A DNA stretch of 64,000 nucleotides from Mesaphorura yosii. Lineage: Eukaryota; Arthropoda; Collembola; Poduromorpha; Tullbergiidae. Below, one piece after another: positions 10,294 through 20,822 of this stretch. Location: contig WIXG01000050.1 in the NCBI GenBank assembly GCA_009869945.1, positions 62,001 through 126,000 on the forward strand, given 5' to 3'. The position numbers and the translations under genes are program-made. A model generated the notes under the pieces. The model was not told the origin of the DNA. It did not search any database and worked only from the letters and a program-made list of their open reading frames with translations. How positions within the stretch are numbered: the stretch's first letter is position 1; each line of letters starts with the position of its first letter.

Positions 10294-11881
10294 GCTCCAC
10301 TTAATTGTAGGTTCGGTTGGTTAGACTATATATAAGTAAGAAACTAAGCTCTGAACATAACATTGGTAATTGGTTAAGTGTAAATGTTAAGACTCATTAG
10401 CTTTCATAAGTTCGTTTCTGTTTGAACGAGTTTCTTTCTCATTAGTTAAAGACGACTATACGGCCGCGTCAAAATCCGCTTTTTTGAAGACTTCGTAAGT
10501 GTAACGTAACAAAAAAAATTTTTGCGATTAAAAACCTCCACTATACCGTATCACTGTCTGGCGTCCACTAACTGTGGAGTAGACCACTTGTTTTTGACCC
10601 AGATTGATTGCATACATGAAACATGATCTAAATTACATGATGCGCTTAGACTATATAACATGTAAGACTAAATGCTAACTCAATCGCACGTGTGCTTGTG
10701 CCATGTCTTGACGGACATTAAAAGTCCTGTCATGTTGTTGCGTGTAAGGTCGTCGTGTTGGGAGACTCTAATTTCAATGTAACTACAAATTCGTTGAGCC
10801 CATCTCCAATATCGTCTAGTCTTTGTGTCCTCTTCAGTCTTCAGTGTTTTGTGTTCTCTCGGTTTCTTCTTTCCCGCAAGAAAGACGATTGGAAAGTGGC
10901 ATGACACGAACTCAAGAACACCGTAATCACAATAGCGTTTTCTCTGTCTCAAGAACCATCGTTCAATAATTACATTTTATTTATTCGTGCATATGAGATC
11001 GGACGTAATTATTTTAATAGCTACGATAGCCACGAGCTCTCGCTTTCTTCGCTGGTCATGGATACTTACATTGGAATGTGGCTCACTCGACATCAACATG
11101 CGAGCCGACATGGCCTACCGTGTCCTAACGAGAGCATAGATTATGTCAAACATGTAAATGTAAATTAGGTGGATGGTGCATTCTTATTGGAATGGCTCCA
11201 GCTTCAAGCTTCGACATGGCATTATCTTATAAATTCGTCTCGCCCACGGGCCGGTCGTACCACAGTTGAAACGAAATTTGCTTCGATTGCGTGTTCGTGC
11301 GCTCTTGTCGTCCGTCGCTGTCTCAACTCATCCGTTGGTCAATTATTGTATCAAAGTCCAGACAAAGAAAAGAAAGTCTCCGATACGCACTCTCGAACAA
11401 CAATTTAACAAACGTTACTGGTTGACTATTGAATAGCAATTTATTTGGATATTTATTTATACACACGTGGCTTGTGACAATTATTGAGCATTTCCTATTC
11501 TTATGCCAATACGGTAAGACGGGAAATTTTCACGTAGACACCTGCAGCAGTTTAGCACAGAAGTTTCCCAGTTTTAGTTTCGATTTCGTTTAGTTTTAGT
11601 CTGGCGAAAAGCGACAGTGAGGTGATTGACGATTTCATTATAGTTAAGTTAAGCGGTGACCAGAATTCGAACGATGATGCCAGGAGGCTGCAGCATAAGA
11701 GTGAAATGTGTAGATCGGACCCATTTCTTGACTTTCGACCCGGCTTGACAAAGAACAATGGAACATTAGTGACAGCTTTTGTGTAATTGTAACAGCGACA
11801 GTGAAACTTGTTACAAGCGCAACCAAATTGTGACATTTTTGAAGCCACGTAGCGTAGCGTGTTAGTGCTAGGGTATGGAGG
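10294..11881. other. Intergenic, no gene seen
   Basis: Begins as the 3' untranslated region of the CAF-1 gene. Both strands hold only short frames (up to about 90 codons) without recognisable motifs, splice structure or codon periodicity. Confidence 0.5.
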
Positions 11882-12158
11882 ATGGATGTCAAACTCTTCA
11901 TGAAGTTACTCTTGGTAATGGTCTTTGCGGTTCTGATAATTGCACTGGTGAGTCACTCGAGCATATAAGAATGTTTCCGGAGCAAATTATAATGCGATAG
12001 ACGATTCCTTATAGATGATCCTCGGTTTCCAAATTTGGGCCCCACCCGATGAAAACAATAACAATAGCAGCGGAACTCATGCGAAACTGAATTCCAGCAA
12101 AGTCTCAAGTCCCACGCAGCACAGTGAAAGTCAAACAAACTCAACCTTCAGGCTGTAG
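11882..12158 (+). CDS. Small single-pass membrane or secreted peptide
   Basis: Two exons (11882-11947 and 12015-12158, donor CTG|GTGAGT, acceptor CTTATAG) give a 69-residue product. Residues about 3-30 are strongly hydrophobic (LLLVMVFAVLIIAL... continuing across the splice into MILGFQIW). They are followed by a Ser/Thr/Asn-rich hydrophilic tail with several N-x-S/T sites (NNSS, NSS, NST). The tail would be lumenal or extracellular if the leader is a signal anchor. No family is recognised. Support is the clean in-phase splice inside a hydrophobic segment; against it, the gene is short, so it could be a chance frame. Confidence 0.4.
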
Positions 12159-12426
12159 GAAATCTGCCCCCTCAATCCTCTGCCCTTATTTCATAGAAAT
12201 CTCAGAAACTCAGCCATAAAATTATAAGTATACTTTAATTAAGTACCTGACATAATGTAAAATGTAAATTAGCACTTAATTTTAAGCTCACTTCATTTCT
12301 CATTCCAACTTGTATTTAATGTGAATTAATAATATCATTCTGTAACATTTCTGAATTCTTCTTGAGCATTAAAGTTTAAGAATTTGTCACTGTTGTTGAT
12401 GAACTGTTAATTCTTCCACTCTGGGT

Positions 12427-13332
12427 TTAATTAGACTTCTTTGATCCACCTCCCAATATTTTCCGGCGTTGAGCAAACATGTGGAAGTACAGCTGTGGAA
12501 ATACTGAAAAGCACAAGCAAAGACGTTGAGGTACTAAATGCGGGAAGTTTTAGGTACGATGGACGAGGAATAAAACTTACTTGGAATGTAGCTCAACATT
12601 ATTCCGATCAGTGCGTAATGGTAATCAAAGGCAACGTTGAATTGGTTCGGCATTTGGATTGACAAAATGTTCTTTTGTCGGACGTAATCCAAGGAGCTGT
12701 AAATGCAGAGGAGCTCTCCAGTCACTCCGATGGGGTACAATGCAATGAAGAGCGTATATCTGGAATTTGATAGCGTTGATGTCAGAAATTGCCCCGAGGA
12801 CGTGGAGGAGCTTGAACTTTGCTCTTGCTCATGCATACCTGAACCACTGAATAATCGAGGCGAGTCCAACCAGATGAAGAACGTAGTAGCCGTATCTGAT
12901 GATCTCAGTGATGCTCCACGCCAGCAATAGGAGCGGGACTCCAACACTGACTTGAGCAGGTGGGCTCAGATTCAGTACGCCCCATAGGACAAATATACGT
13001 GACAAGACTTGGAAAAATGTGAGAAAGACACTAGAGGGAACGATACCAATAATCGTGTGAACAACCTGCAAGCAAATTATAATTTCTTAAATCATCGCGT
13101 GATTTCAATGGTCACACTTCACGAGTAAAAAATTAACGCCTTGGATTTTTACCTCAAGAACTGCGGCAGTCTGGGCAACTTTCAACGGCTTCTCCACTGC
13201 TACCCAAAGTTTTGTCCAGTCCTTCGTCTCCGAATATTTCACGACTCCAATCCACAAGACGCAAAACCATGCAGCTGTGAGGAAGCCATTGTAAAGAATA
13301 AGATATGCTTTAGCAATGCCGCTTGTCGCCAT
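12427..13332 (-). CDS. HACD2: Very-long-chain (3R)-3-hydroxyacyl-CoA dehydratase
   Basis: Four minus-strand exons (13332-13153, 13065-12839, 12759-12581, 12503-12427) join to exactly 220 residues. The protein is a multi-pass ER membrane enzyme of the PTPLA/PHS1 family, which removes water from 3-hydroxyacyl-CoA in the third step of very-long-chain fatty acid elongation. The catalytic Tyr and Glu are present with the right spacing in YPIGVTGE (Y144, E151), within the diagnostic [32 protein letters not shown] and [11 protein letters not shown] also fit the family. The C-terminus ends in GGGSKKSN, a Lys-rich tail compatible with ER retention. The symbol indicates the HACD1/HACD2-type family; exact orthology was not tested. 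The MRNIP-like gene lies just upstream on the same strand. Confidence 0.93.
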
Positions 13333-13357
13333 GATTGTGCCTTTTGATTTGCTTTAA

Positions 13358-13811
13358 TTAAGCCTGGTCTTCTGCTGATTCGGAATATTTTGTCCACTTG
13401 GAACGTTCTTTCGGAACCACGCGAAAGAACGATGCGCCGGGATCTGTTTCAGATGATTCCGTGAAGGATTTTCTCGATTCTCCGTGGTACGTTGTATTGT
13501 CGGGTTCAGGTTGGTCTTCGTGTTCCTCTTCAAAGCTTCTATCAAATTGTGCAATTTTAGCAGCCTTGACAGTTTGCTCAATTTGACCTTGTCCCAAATT
13601 CAGTTGTTGAACGATTTTACGACAGTCAATTGAAGGCCCAGTGGCAAACACCTGGAAATGCAAGAAACGGTATGTAACAATGTAACCTTCTGCGGACGAA
13701 ACTGGCATCAACCAAATACACACGCTAAAAATGTAAACGCACCTGCTGTAAACTTTGTTTCGTTCTGCACAGTTTGCAAGCCCACTTGTCGGATTTCTTC
13801 ACAATGTGATT
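13358..13811 (-). CDS. MRNIP: MRN complex-interacting protein homologue (5' end unresolved)
   Basis: Two minus-strand exons are clear (13811-13743 and 13651-13358), joined in phase. The first encodes VKKSDKWACKLCRTKQSLQQ, one Cys pair of a zinc ribbon; the second begins VFATGPSIDCRKIVQQLNLGQGQ, the conserved core of MRNIP, then an acidic linker and a short C-terminal SKWTKYS motif. MRNIP binds MRE11-RAD50-NBS1 and supports DNA damage signalling in vertebrates. The expected N-terminal exon carrying the first CxxC pair could not be found with confidence upstream (candidate donors near 14013 and 14092), so this entry is partial. About 120 residues are visible against roughly 340 in human, so the invertebrate form appears short. 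Confidence 0.72.
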
Positions 13812-14394
13812 CTAGAAATAGAATTCAATATTTCCGTCGGTCAAAAAAATGTGGAGATTCATTCGATGAGATTCAGAATTCGGATTGTATAACTGAGTTG
13901 AGTTGTCAAAAAGCCGACGATGCCCCAGCCTGGCCTGAAGCAAATTCCTTCAAGCACAACAATACCGGTTTTCTTTGTGGGTTTTACTGCGCGATGCCGG
14001 TCTTACAAGCATACAATGGTAATAATGCCAACAAACTCACTTTTTTTTGCCTAAATCCAGAACCTCAAATGGACTTCACGAGCTCTGTTGATTTCCTGAT
14101 TACACTGATGCTGAAAGTTCCAACTGCAAACATACTCTCTAGCAACTCTTAGCTCTGCCCTAAGCACGGTCGCATCCCTGTTAACTAATCGCGATCAATG
14201 GGCTTTGTGTCAACCCAATACTAATCGTCTCTCATAATGACACAAGTGCCCATAATCATACGATATTGCGAAAAGCGCTACATCGGTTAAAGGTCAAGAT
14301 CACGACGCATAATAGTTAACATGGCGTAACGCCCTTGTTGAGATCCATGCAAAATGTAAACCGTACGTAAACGTGAAGCGGCTTCAGAGAAACT

Positions 14395-14612
14395 AGCAAA
14401 GCTAGCGGCGGGCTAATGCCCGTCGGGCTTCACCTCGGACAGGGCCCCGTGTTGACAATCGAAGGCTATCGGTGTGAAGTCTTTTTCATTTAAGCATTCA
14501 ATTAAACTTTAGATTGGGATGGGAATCTGGAAGGATGGATTATGTTGGGTTATTTGCGAAATCAGGCTTATTTACTAACGCCCACGATCGCACGATTTAG
14601 GAAATAAATCCA
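14395..14612 (-). repeat. Dispersed repeat, copy B (inverted relative to copy A)
   Basis: The reverse complement aligns along its length with 3177-3370, with an insertion of about 50 bp in the middle. The end hairpin is at 14407-14424 (GGCGGGC TAAT GCCCGTC, one mismatch) and, read on the minus strand, is followed by GCTAG, as copy A is followed by ACTAG. The two copies differ at many positions, so neither is recent. Confidence 0.6.
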
Positions 14613-14754
14613 ACAGAACCGATCACTGGCACGAAAAGAATGTACCAAGTACAATTATGGAAGGAGGAAATGACGCAATGCAAACGCAGATAACGTGTGA
14701 ATATAAAAGAGCAGGCACGCAAAGACATGTCCCGGGGCGTCGCGACTCTCGCTT

Positions 14755-14795
14755 TATAAAAGAGAAGTTGTAGCGCCGCCAGTGCAGCAGTCAGT
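14755..14795 (+). promoter_or_regulatory. TATA box and initiator without an assigned gene
   Basis: TATAAAAG at 14755-14762 is followed by CAGTGC near 14780 and TCAGT at 14791-14795, an arthropod-type initiator within about 25-38 bases. A second TATAAAAG lies at 14702-14709. The first ATG downstream (14829) opens only 18 codons (begins MAPKVSW), possibly the start of a spliced gene (AAG|GTGTCC could be a donor) or the leader of a noncoding RNA. Confidence 0.4.
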
Positions 14796-15582
14796 GCAGT
14801 CTGAAAGAGTCTAGCAGCAAGCAGTAGCATGGCGCCGAAGGTGTCCTGGCACGTCGTCATCGCGCCTTCAAGTCGATGCGAGACTTAGCTTCATTTCGTT
14901 TCCCCAGTTCAGTTTCAAATAAGCGGTACGGGCTCGGATAGATGAATTTGCATATTACTCTCTTTAAAAGAGAGATAATAATGGCAAAGATAACGATAAT
15001 TATTAGGATCTTGCTTGAGACTTACCTGGAACTGGCTGCAGTTAACGCATCTCACTACATGAAAGGTTTGACTCATTTGCCTATTGGCACAATTTTAACC
15101 AATCAAAGCTTAAATTAATCAGAGCTCTCGAAGTTTTGATATGTGGGTATTTTGAGATTTTACAACCGGCAAGCCCCACGCACTAAAATTGTATGATGGA
15201 TTGGATGCTCAAATTCTCACAAAACTTCAGTACGATCTTAGCTTTCTTTGATAGTCGTCAATTGTCAATTAAATTCGCGAAATTCCACCACTCCAATTTC
15301 GGTTGAATCTGAACACTGCACCGGCCAACCAAAAATTCGCACAGAATACGATTCAAGTTTTGGCTCTGGCAAAGCGAAAGCGTGGGAACTTTGATACATG
15401 CGAAAACACATGTGAAGTGATCATTTTGTGTGGTGATCATATTTTTGCAAATCTTGTAGCTTGCACTTGCATTAGCGGATTACGAAGTGCGAATCATATT
15501 TTTGACAATAATTAGGATCTTGGTTCCTAAATTCACTAATGAATTAGTTAGATAAGTGCAAAAGAGTTTAAAACGACCAAGA

Positions 15583-17527
15583 ATGAAGGTCAAAGTTCTT
15601 TCGAGAAATCCAGACAAGTATTTGCGTGAAACCAAATTAGACATCCACAAACTGCCTAGAAATTATGATCCAGCACTCCATCCATTCGAAACTGCCAGAG
15701 AATACACCCGGGCATTGAACGCTGTCAAGTTGGAAAGGGTATTTGCAAAGCCATTTTTGGGTGCACTCGATGGACATAGCGATACAATCTCCAATCTTTC
15801 TAAGCACCCGACACAGCTGTCGTGGTTGTATTCTGGAGCTGGCGACGGTGTGGTAAGTTTAACCTATGACCCTGCACCTGTACCTTGTTGCAAGCCAGAA
15901 TATCATGAATTATGAACACTTCTGTCGTGTAGATCAAACAATGGAACATTCCGAAAAGAAAGTGCACCAGAACGATTCAGGCTCATGATGGATTTGTGCG
16001 AGGAATTTCGTTTACTTCTGATACTGAAACAATGGTGACAGTTGGTGATGACAAGACCATTCGATTTTGGCCAGCATTTGATTCCGAAAATGGGGACGAC
16101 GGACAACTCGGCAGTGAGGTCAAGAGCACAAACTCTGCGAAGCAAAGCATTGTGACAAAGGTTAGGTGTTGGAATATCGTAAAAAGTCAATTTTAAATCG
16201 CTGACACGCTGACTGAATCCTATTTCCTTTGCAGTATATTTTGCAAGATATCACCCACCACGCAAAGAAGGATATGTTCGCAACTTGTGGAGACTCTTGC
16301 TTGCTTTGGGAGGGCCAGCGACATGAACCTTTCCAGAAGTATGATTGGGGAGTTGACTCTATTACGTCCATTCGGTTTAATCAATCTCAGACGAACGTGC
16401 TAGGTACGTAATCGTAATGGAGGAATGGCCATGGCAGGGTTATTTAATTACATTTTCCATTTTGAACTTTTAGGAGCATGTGGCAGCGACAGAAGTGTAA
16501 TGCTTTACGATATTAGAGGCAATAGTCCCATCCGAAAGGTTATTTTGACATTACGATCGAATGCGTTAAAATGGAATCCGATGGAGCCGTTCGTATTTGC
16601 AGTTGCTAACGAAGATTATAAGTAAGCTTCATTCAGCAATGCTAAATCAGTATTTCACGTCAAATTCGCCATGCTATGACTATTGTGATGAAGATAACGT
16701 TGTCATTTGACTCTCTTTGCAGCTGTTACGCATTTGACATGCGAAGACTCAAGGTTCCAGTGAATATTTATAAGGATCACGTGAACGCAGTCATTGACCT
16801 GTGTTATAGCCCTACTGGAAAGGAACTTGTGACGGGAAGTTACGACAAAACTGTGCGAATATTTGAGGCTGACAAGGTATGCCTCTTTCACTGTCCTCAG
16901 TTCTGCCCCAGAATATGACATGGTCATGGAATGGTTGATTACTGAGGCTATGATTTTATTAGGGGCACTCCAGAGAAGTCTACCATACAAAGAGGATGCA
17001 GAGACTGACTTCTGTGCTATGGACCAACGATAATAAATATGTCATTTCTGGTTCCGATGAAATGAATATCAGGCTTTGGAAAGCCAGAGCTTGGGAGAAA
17101 CTTGGAGTGGTAAGAATCCCAAGTGAAACTAGGATATTCAACTTCCGAAATGAATCAGGCTACCATACAATATTTTTGCCCACCTTTTAGATGAAGACAA
17201 GGGAGCGTGATGCAGTGAATTATAACGAAGCTCTTAAGGAGAAGTTCGGCCACTTTCCCCAGATTAAACGAATCTTACGACATCGTCATGTGCCGACTCA
17301 TGTGTACAGAGCAAAACAAGAACATCGCATTATTCATGACTCCAAGAAAAGACGGTACGTATACCTCAATTTATTGTTGGGCTTCGTATTCACTTCCAAT
17401 TGCTGCATTCTGGATTGACAATTTACACTGCAATTTCAGGGAAGACAATCGACGACAACACACAAAACCCGGTGCGGTGCCATTCGTTCCAGAGAGAACG
17501 AAAAACATTGTGTCCGAGCAGGAATAA
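15583..17527 (+). CDS. DCAF13: DDB1- and CUL4-associated factor 13 (Sof1 WD40 protein)
   Basis: Eight exons (15583-15852, 15933-16160, 16235-16403, 16474-16621, 16723-16876, 16963-17109, 17191-17354, 17440-17527) join to 455 residues, close to the usual 445. The N-terminus (MKVKVLSRNPDKYLRETKLD) is the signature of Sof1/DCAF13, followed by WD40 blades including GDDKTIRFW, GSYDKTVRIFE and GSDEMNIRLWKA, and the basic Sof1 C-terminal domain (KEKFGHFPQIKRILRHRHVP, then KPGAVPFVPERTKN). The protein is a U3 small-subunit processome component needed for 18S rRNA maturation in the nucleolus and a CUL4 substrate receptor in vertebrates. The upstream in-frame codon is GTG, so the ATG at 15583 is the start. 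AATAAA at 17636. Confidence 0.96.
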
Positions 17528-18146
17528 ATCCTTCGCGTGGCTGGGCCAGGCCACGACCCACGAGACTATTGAAGCGTGTTTATTTATGTGTTCGCATTGT
17601 TGTATAGCAATCACAATGTGAACTTAAATGATTTTAATAAATTGTTCATTTACGTTGTTAGTTTTATGTTGAATCTTGTATCTCGCACATAATAATTACC
17701 CATCAGAAACTGCATGGCCGATCAGCCGGACCCCGACCGTGATCATGGGCAAAACGTAAAAGTTATTAATTCCTTCAAAAACATCTCGTGGTTTTCTCGT
17801 TCATGTGGCTGTTGTTGTTTAGATTGTCGCTTCAGACTAGACCAGACAGAAGATTCCGTGCGCACGACTCACATGTTTTGATGAAAATGTAATATCACGT
17901 GAAAATATCAGACGAGAGGAGAACTGCGAAGTCTCATAACCTGTGTTGAATTCGAATTTCTAGCTCAAATGAATTTAATTCTTCGCTAGTACTTCAGTTA
18001 TAGTTTCAGCGTTGCGAGCAACTATCAAAGAGTTCGAACTCATTAAAACCAGCAGTGTAGAAGAGCCGCATCCTGATTCCTGATTGCTCCTCATCGAATT
18101 TCGTCTCGAATCGAAGCGAATTCGATTTAGATTCGCAACCGCAATA
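17528..18146. other. Intergenic, 3'UTR of DCAF13 and promoter of FAM162
   Basis: AATAAA at 17636-17641 serves DCAF13. Nothing else codes. A run of partly palindromic GAATTCG/CGAATC motifs lies at about 18090-18140 just ahead of the next start codon. Confidence 0.5.
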
Positions 18147-18773
18147 ATGCGAACGCACAGCATCTTGAACTTGAGTCGCACCTTCTCAAGGTGGTCTACG
18201 TTAAGAACAGAGGCGGGCGGTGGCGGTGCGAAAGTTCCGACCGGAGCCCCAGCCCCAGGCTCGGCGACTGGAGGGACAGCAGGGCGTCACGATACTAGTA
18301 TGAGAGGAATCTCGCTTTTCCAACAATTGCTGATGGAGGATTAGCTCGTTTTTCGTTTAATGTGGCCTAATGTTTGCTATTTGAATGCAGGCACTTACGT
18401 GATCCCAAACGCGCTGGATAAGAAGTATTTAGTATGGTGCGGCCAATTTAAGAAAACATCCGAAATTCCAGAGCGTCTTAGGTAAGTGCTAAATATCAGA
18501 ACCCAACAAGAACTGTAGTGCTTATTCTCACTTCTATTTCTGAATTCATACTTTGGGTTTCACAGTTCGATCACCGTTACAAAAGCCAGAGAATGGGGCC
18601 GAATTCGTGTCAGTCTTGGTATCATGGCTGTAACGGTCATTGCCTGTGTGTGGATGGTGTACGAAGGAAAGTCGGCCGTGAAGCGAGGCGAAAATATTAC
18701 CGACATCAATTTGGAATGGCATCGCAAGTATAACGAAGAGCACACTCTGAAAAATCAAGAGCCTTCCAAATGA
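18147..18773 (+). CDS. FAM162A: FAM162 / UPF0389 mitochondrial membrane protein
   Basis: Three exons (18147-18297, 18391-18481, 18566-18773) join to 149 residues. The N-terminus is rich in Arg/Ser with no acidic residue in the first 23 positions (MRTHSILNLSRTFSRWSTLR), a likely mitochondrial targeting sequence, followed by a Gly/Ala/Pro linker. The conserved domain then starts: LDKKYLVWCGQFKKTSEIPE, AREWGRIRVSLGIMAVTVIACVWMVYEGKSAVKRG (split here only by quotation), with one transmembrane helix at about residues 95-115. UPF0389 proteins (human FAM162A, fly CG9231) are mitochondrial; FAM162A has been linked to hypoxia-induced apoptosis. The first donor is the in-phase ACTA|GTATGA. AATAAA at 19034. 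Confidence 0.88.
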
Positions 18774-19435
18774 TAAGGATCTGCTTGTAGTGTGTGTAAA
18801 CGTCTAGATGAACTCGGACACATTGTGTGTCCTCGTTCCCGCCACACCGCTGTCTGACCGTTCCACGTAATCAGGCAAAGCAAGAGAACAGGCCAGAAGT
18901 CATTTGTCTGCCATTTTAATTGCGGTTGGCTCCATGACCGATTATATTTCAAGAACTTGAACTTCATTCACATTGTAGTGTGTTTCAAAATGTGTGTGTC
19001 AGAACAAATCTGTGATTCTTACTAGAAGTACTGAATAAAACAAATAACGCATTTATCGGCGCCAACTTTTGCTTTACCGGAGCAGGGTGGAAGCCCCTGA
19101 GCTGTTAAGCGCTTGTGGATGGAAATAAATGTTACGACATACTCACAAACTTCATAAGTTTTCCCATTTTACTCCAAATTCGAAGGCACTTTCTCGAGAT
19201 CGAAGATGGCTAACCGCGATCACTCCATCAGAGGCTCTCTTGCTGGCCGCCACCGGGCCAGGCTTGGTTATCAAAATTATTCAAAACAACTTTCCTTAAC
19301 TAATTGAGCTACAAGTATTGTTTCTAGTATAGCACTACACATTCAGCATTCATGCTCTAAACAGAATTTCTAATGAACACAGGCTTCTCGTGAAGCCCAA
19401 GCCAATTTGCCAAAGCATTCTTAAATCTAAAACTA
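18774..19435. other. Convergent intergenic region
   Basis: Between the plus-strand FAM162 gene and the minus-strand MIX23 gene. AATAAA at 19034-19039 belongs to FAM162. No gene or repeat seen. Confidence 0.5.
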
Positions 19436-20151
19436 TCAAGCACTTTCCCCAGCCGGTTTGTAATATAGTCTGCATCTTTCATTGTAGAGTTTCAGTGTTC
19501 TACCCCGAATGACCTCCTCCACATTCATTTCTCGCTCCAGTTCACGAAGCTACAAACAAATCAATTGATTGATGCGTTTACATTTTACACGACTAATTGG
19601 ATCCAATATTTCTGCATGCAAATGACCTTAAATTGTTCTGATCTCAGTCTTTTAACAACCCCTGGATCATCTGGCGAAGAATCTCTTTCTGCTTTGTATT
19701 TCTGAACGTTTGCAGTCGTAATATTCAGACATCGTTTCAGTGTCCCATCTCGACTCGAGTGATTCTTGACTAACTGCGCAAACGGAAACAAACATGATTA
19801 TCTGTAAAACTGGATCAGATGATTTAGTGCCCTTCGTCAGCTCTGGCTAACGCTCCTCTGGCTCCTCACCTGATCGAATAGATCCTTACACGTAGACTTG
19901 GCATCCACCTTGTTGGAAAATGATTCCGTTGGAATTGACGTATTTAGAGCGTGCACAATCTTATCGTCCAGTATTCTCATTTTCTTTAGAGCATCCTGCA
20001 AAACGATAAGCCGTGCCGTGAATAATATCGAACATCTATACTATAGTATCGGGACGGAACATGAACTGTGGAACCGGCAAGGTGGGACCCGTCACCCGTG
20101 TGAACTTACCAAAAATTCACTAATGCTGTCGCAGGAAATCATTTCTTCCAT
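19436..20151 (-). CDS. MIX23: Mitochondrial intermembrane space protein MIX23
   Basis: Four minus-strand exons (20151-20110, 19995-19870, 19773-19627, 19549-19436) join to 142 residues; human MIX23 (CCDC58) has 144. Conserved stretches are evident: KKMRILDDKIVHALNTSIPT, KVDAKSTCKDLFDQL, HSSRDGTLKRCLN, RLRSEQFK and MNVEEVIRGRTLKLYNERCR. Cys residues in the second and third blocks match the family's conserved Cys positions. MIX23 is a small twin-Cys protein imported by the MIA pathway. The first exon encodes only 14 residues (MEEMISCDSISEFL). All phases agree, so the model is reliable. Confidence 0.93.
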
Positions 20152-20822
20152 AGAGGTGTACTGACTAGATTCTCGACTTCACTTCCCCTTCGCCCACTCG
20201 CTCAGGTATCTCGATAACTTAATTAATTGTGGAGATATGGAACTCTAAACTTGTCTCATTCACTTCACGTGTTTAAGTCCGTTCATTTCTACAAGCAAAT
20301 AGCAAAGTCGTGCGCCCAGCCGCAAAGAGCGAACGTTGCAACTTAAAAATGCGTGCGATCTTGGTGATGAGGCAAGCATAACTACTCAAGTGGATAAACA
20401 TAGCGTCCAACAAAAGATGATAAAGATAATGACCAGTAAATCGCTGTAGCTTACTGTAAGACGAGTTTAAGGACGACGACGCGACGGTGAGTTAATGTTA
20501 AGTAAAGGACGACGTGCACGCCCAATATTCTTCCCCACTCCAGGAGTGAATTTATTCTCAACTAAGACAAAAACAAATACAAGTATGAAAGCCCGACCCG
20601 TCACGGGCGATGAATAACGAGATGAGTAAATTGCAAATAGGAATCACACTCCTGCGTCAATCAATTAGCTCCCATAATGGCTATAGTTAGCTCTAATTTT
20701 ATTCTGTTTAACATAAGGCAACTTCATCCTACCTCACAGGCTTGGTCCACAATAAATATGAAGCATGTGACATTTACCAAGCTTGTGTCGCAAGCTTTGT
20801 AGTTTGTCGTAAGCTTGGCAGT
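20152..20822. other. Intergenic, no gene seen
   Basis: Promoter side of MIX23 and 3' side of the next minus-strand gene. Only short frames, no repeats noticed. Confidence 0.5.

Larger units (their letters stand above)
13812..15582. other. Intergenic with repeat copy B and orphan promoter
   Basis: Likely holds the missing first exon of the MRNIP-like gene, the repeat at 14395-14612 and a TATA/initiator pair near 14755-14795. Other frames are short. A palindrome (CTCTCTTTAAAAGAGAG near 14959) is present. No complete gene was recognised before DCAF13 begins at 15583. Confidence 0.45.

Noticed and set aside
10680-10952. 90-codon minus-strand frame in the CAF-1 downstream region
   Set aside because: No motif, no splice context, no poly(A) signal; length is within chance for this base composition.
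14597-14860. 87-codon minus-strand frame with a hydrophobic, Ala/Leu-rich stretch
   Set aside because: It lies antisense to the TATA/initiator pair and overlaps the repeat edge; composition comes from GCAGCA-type low-complexity sequence rather than a gene.
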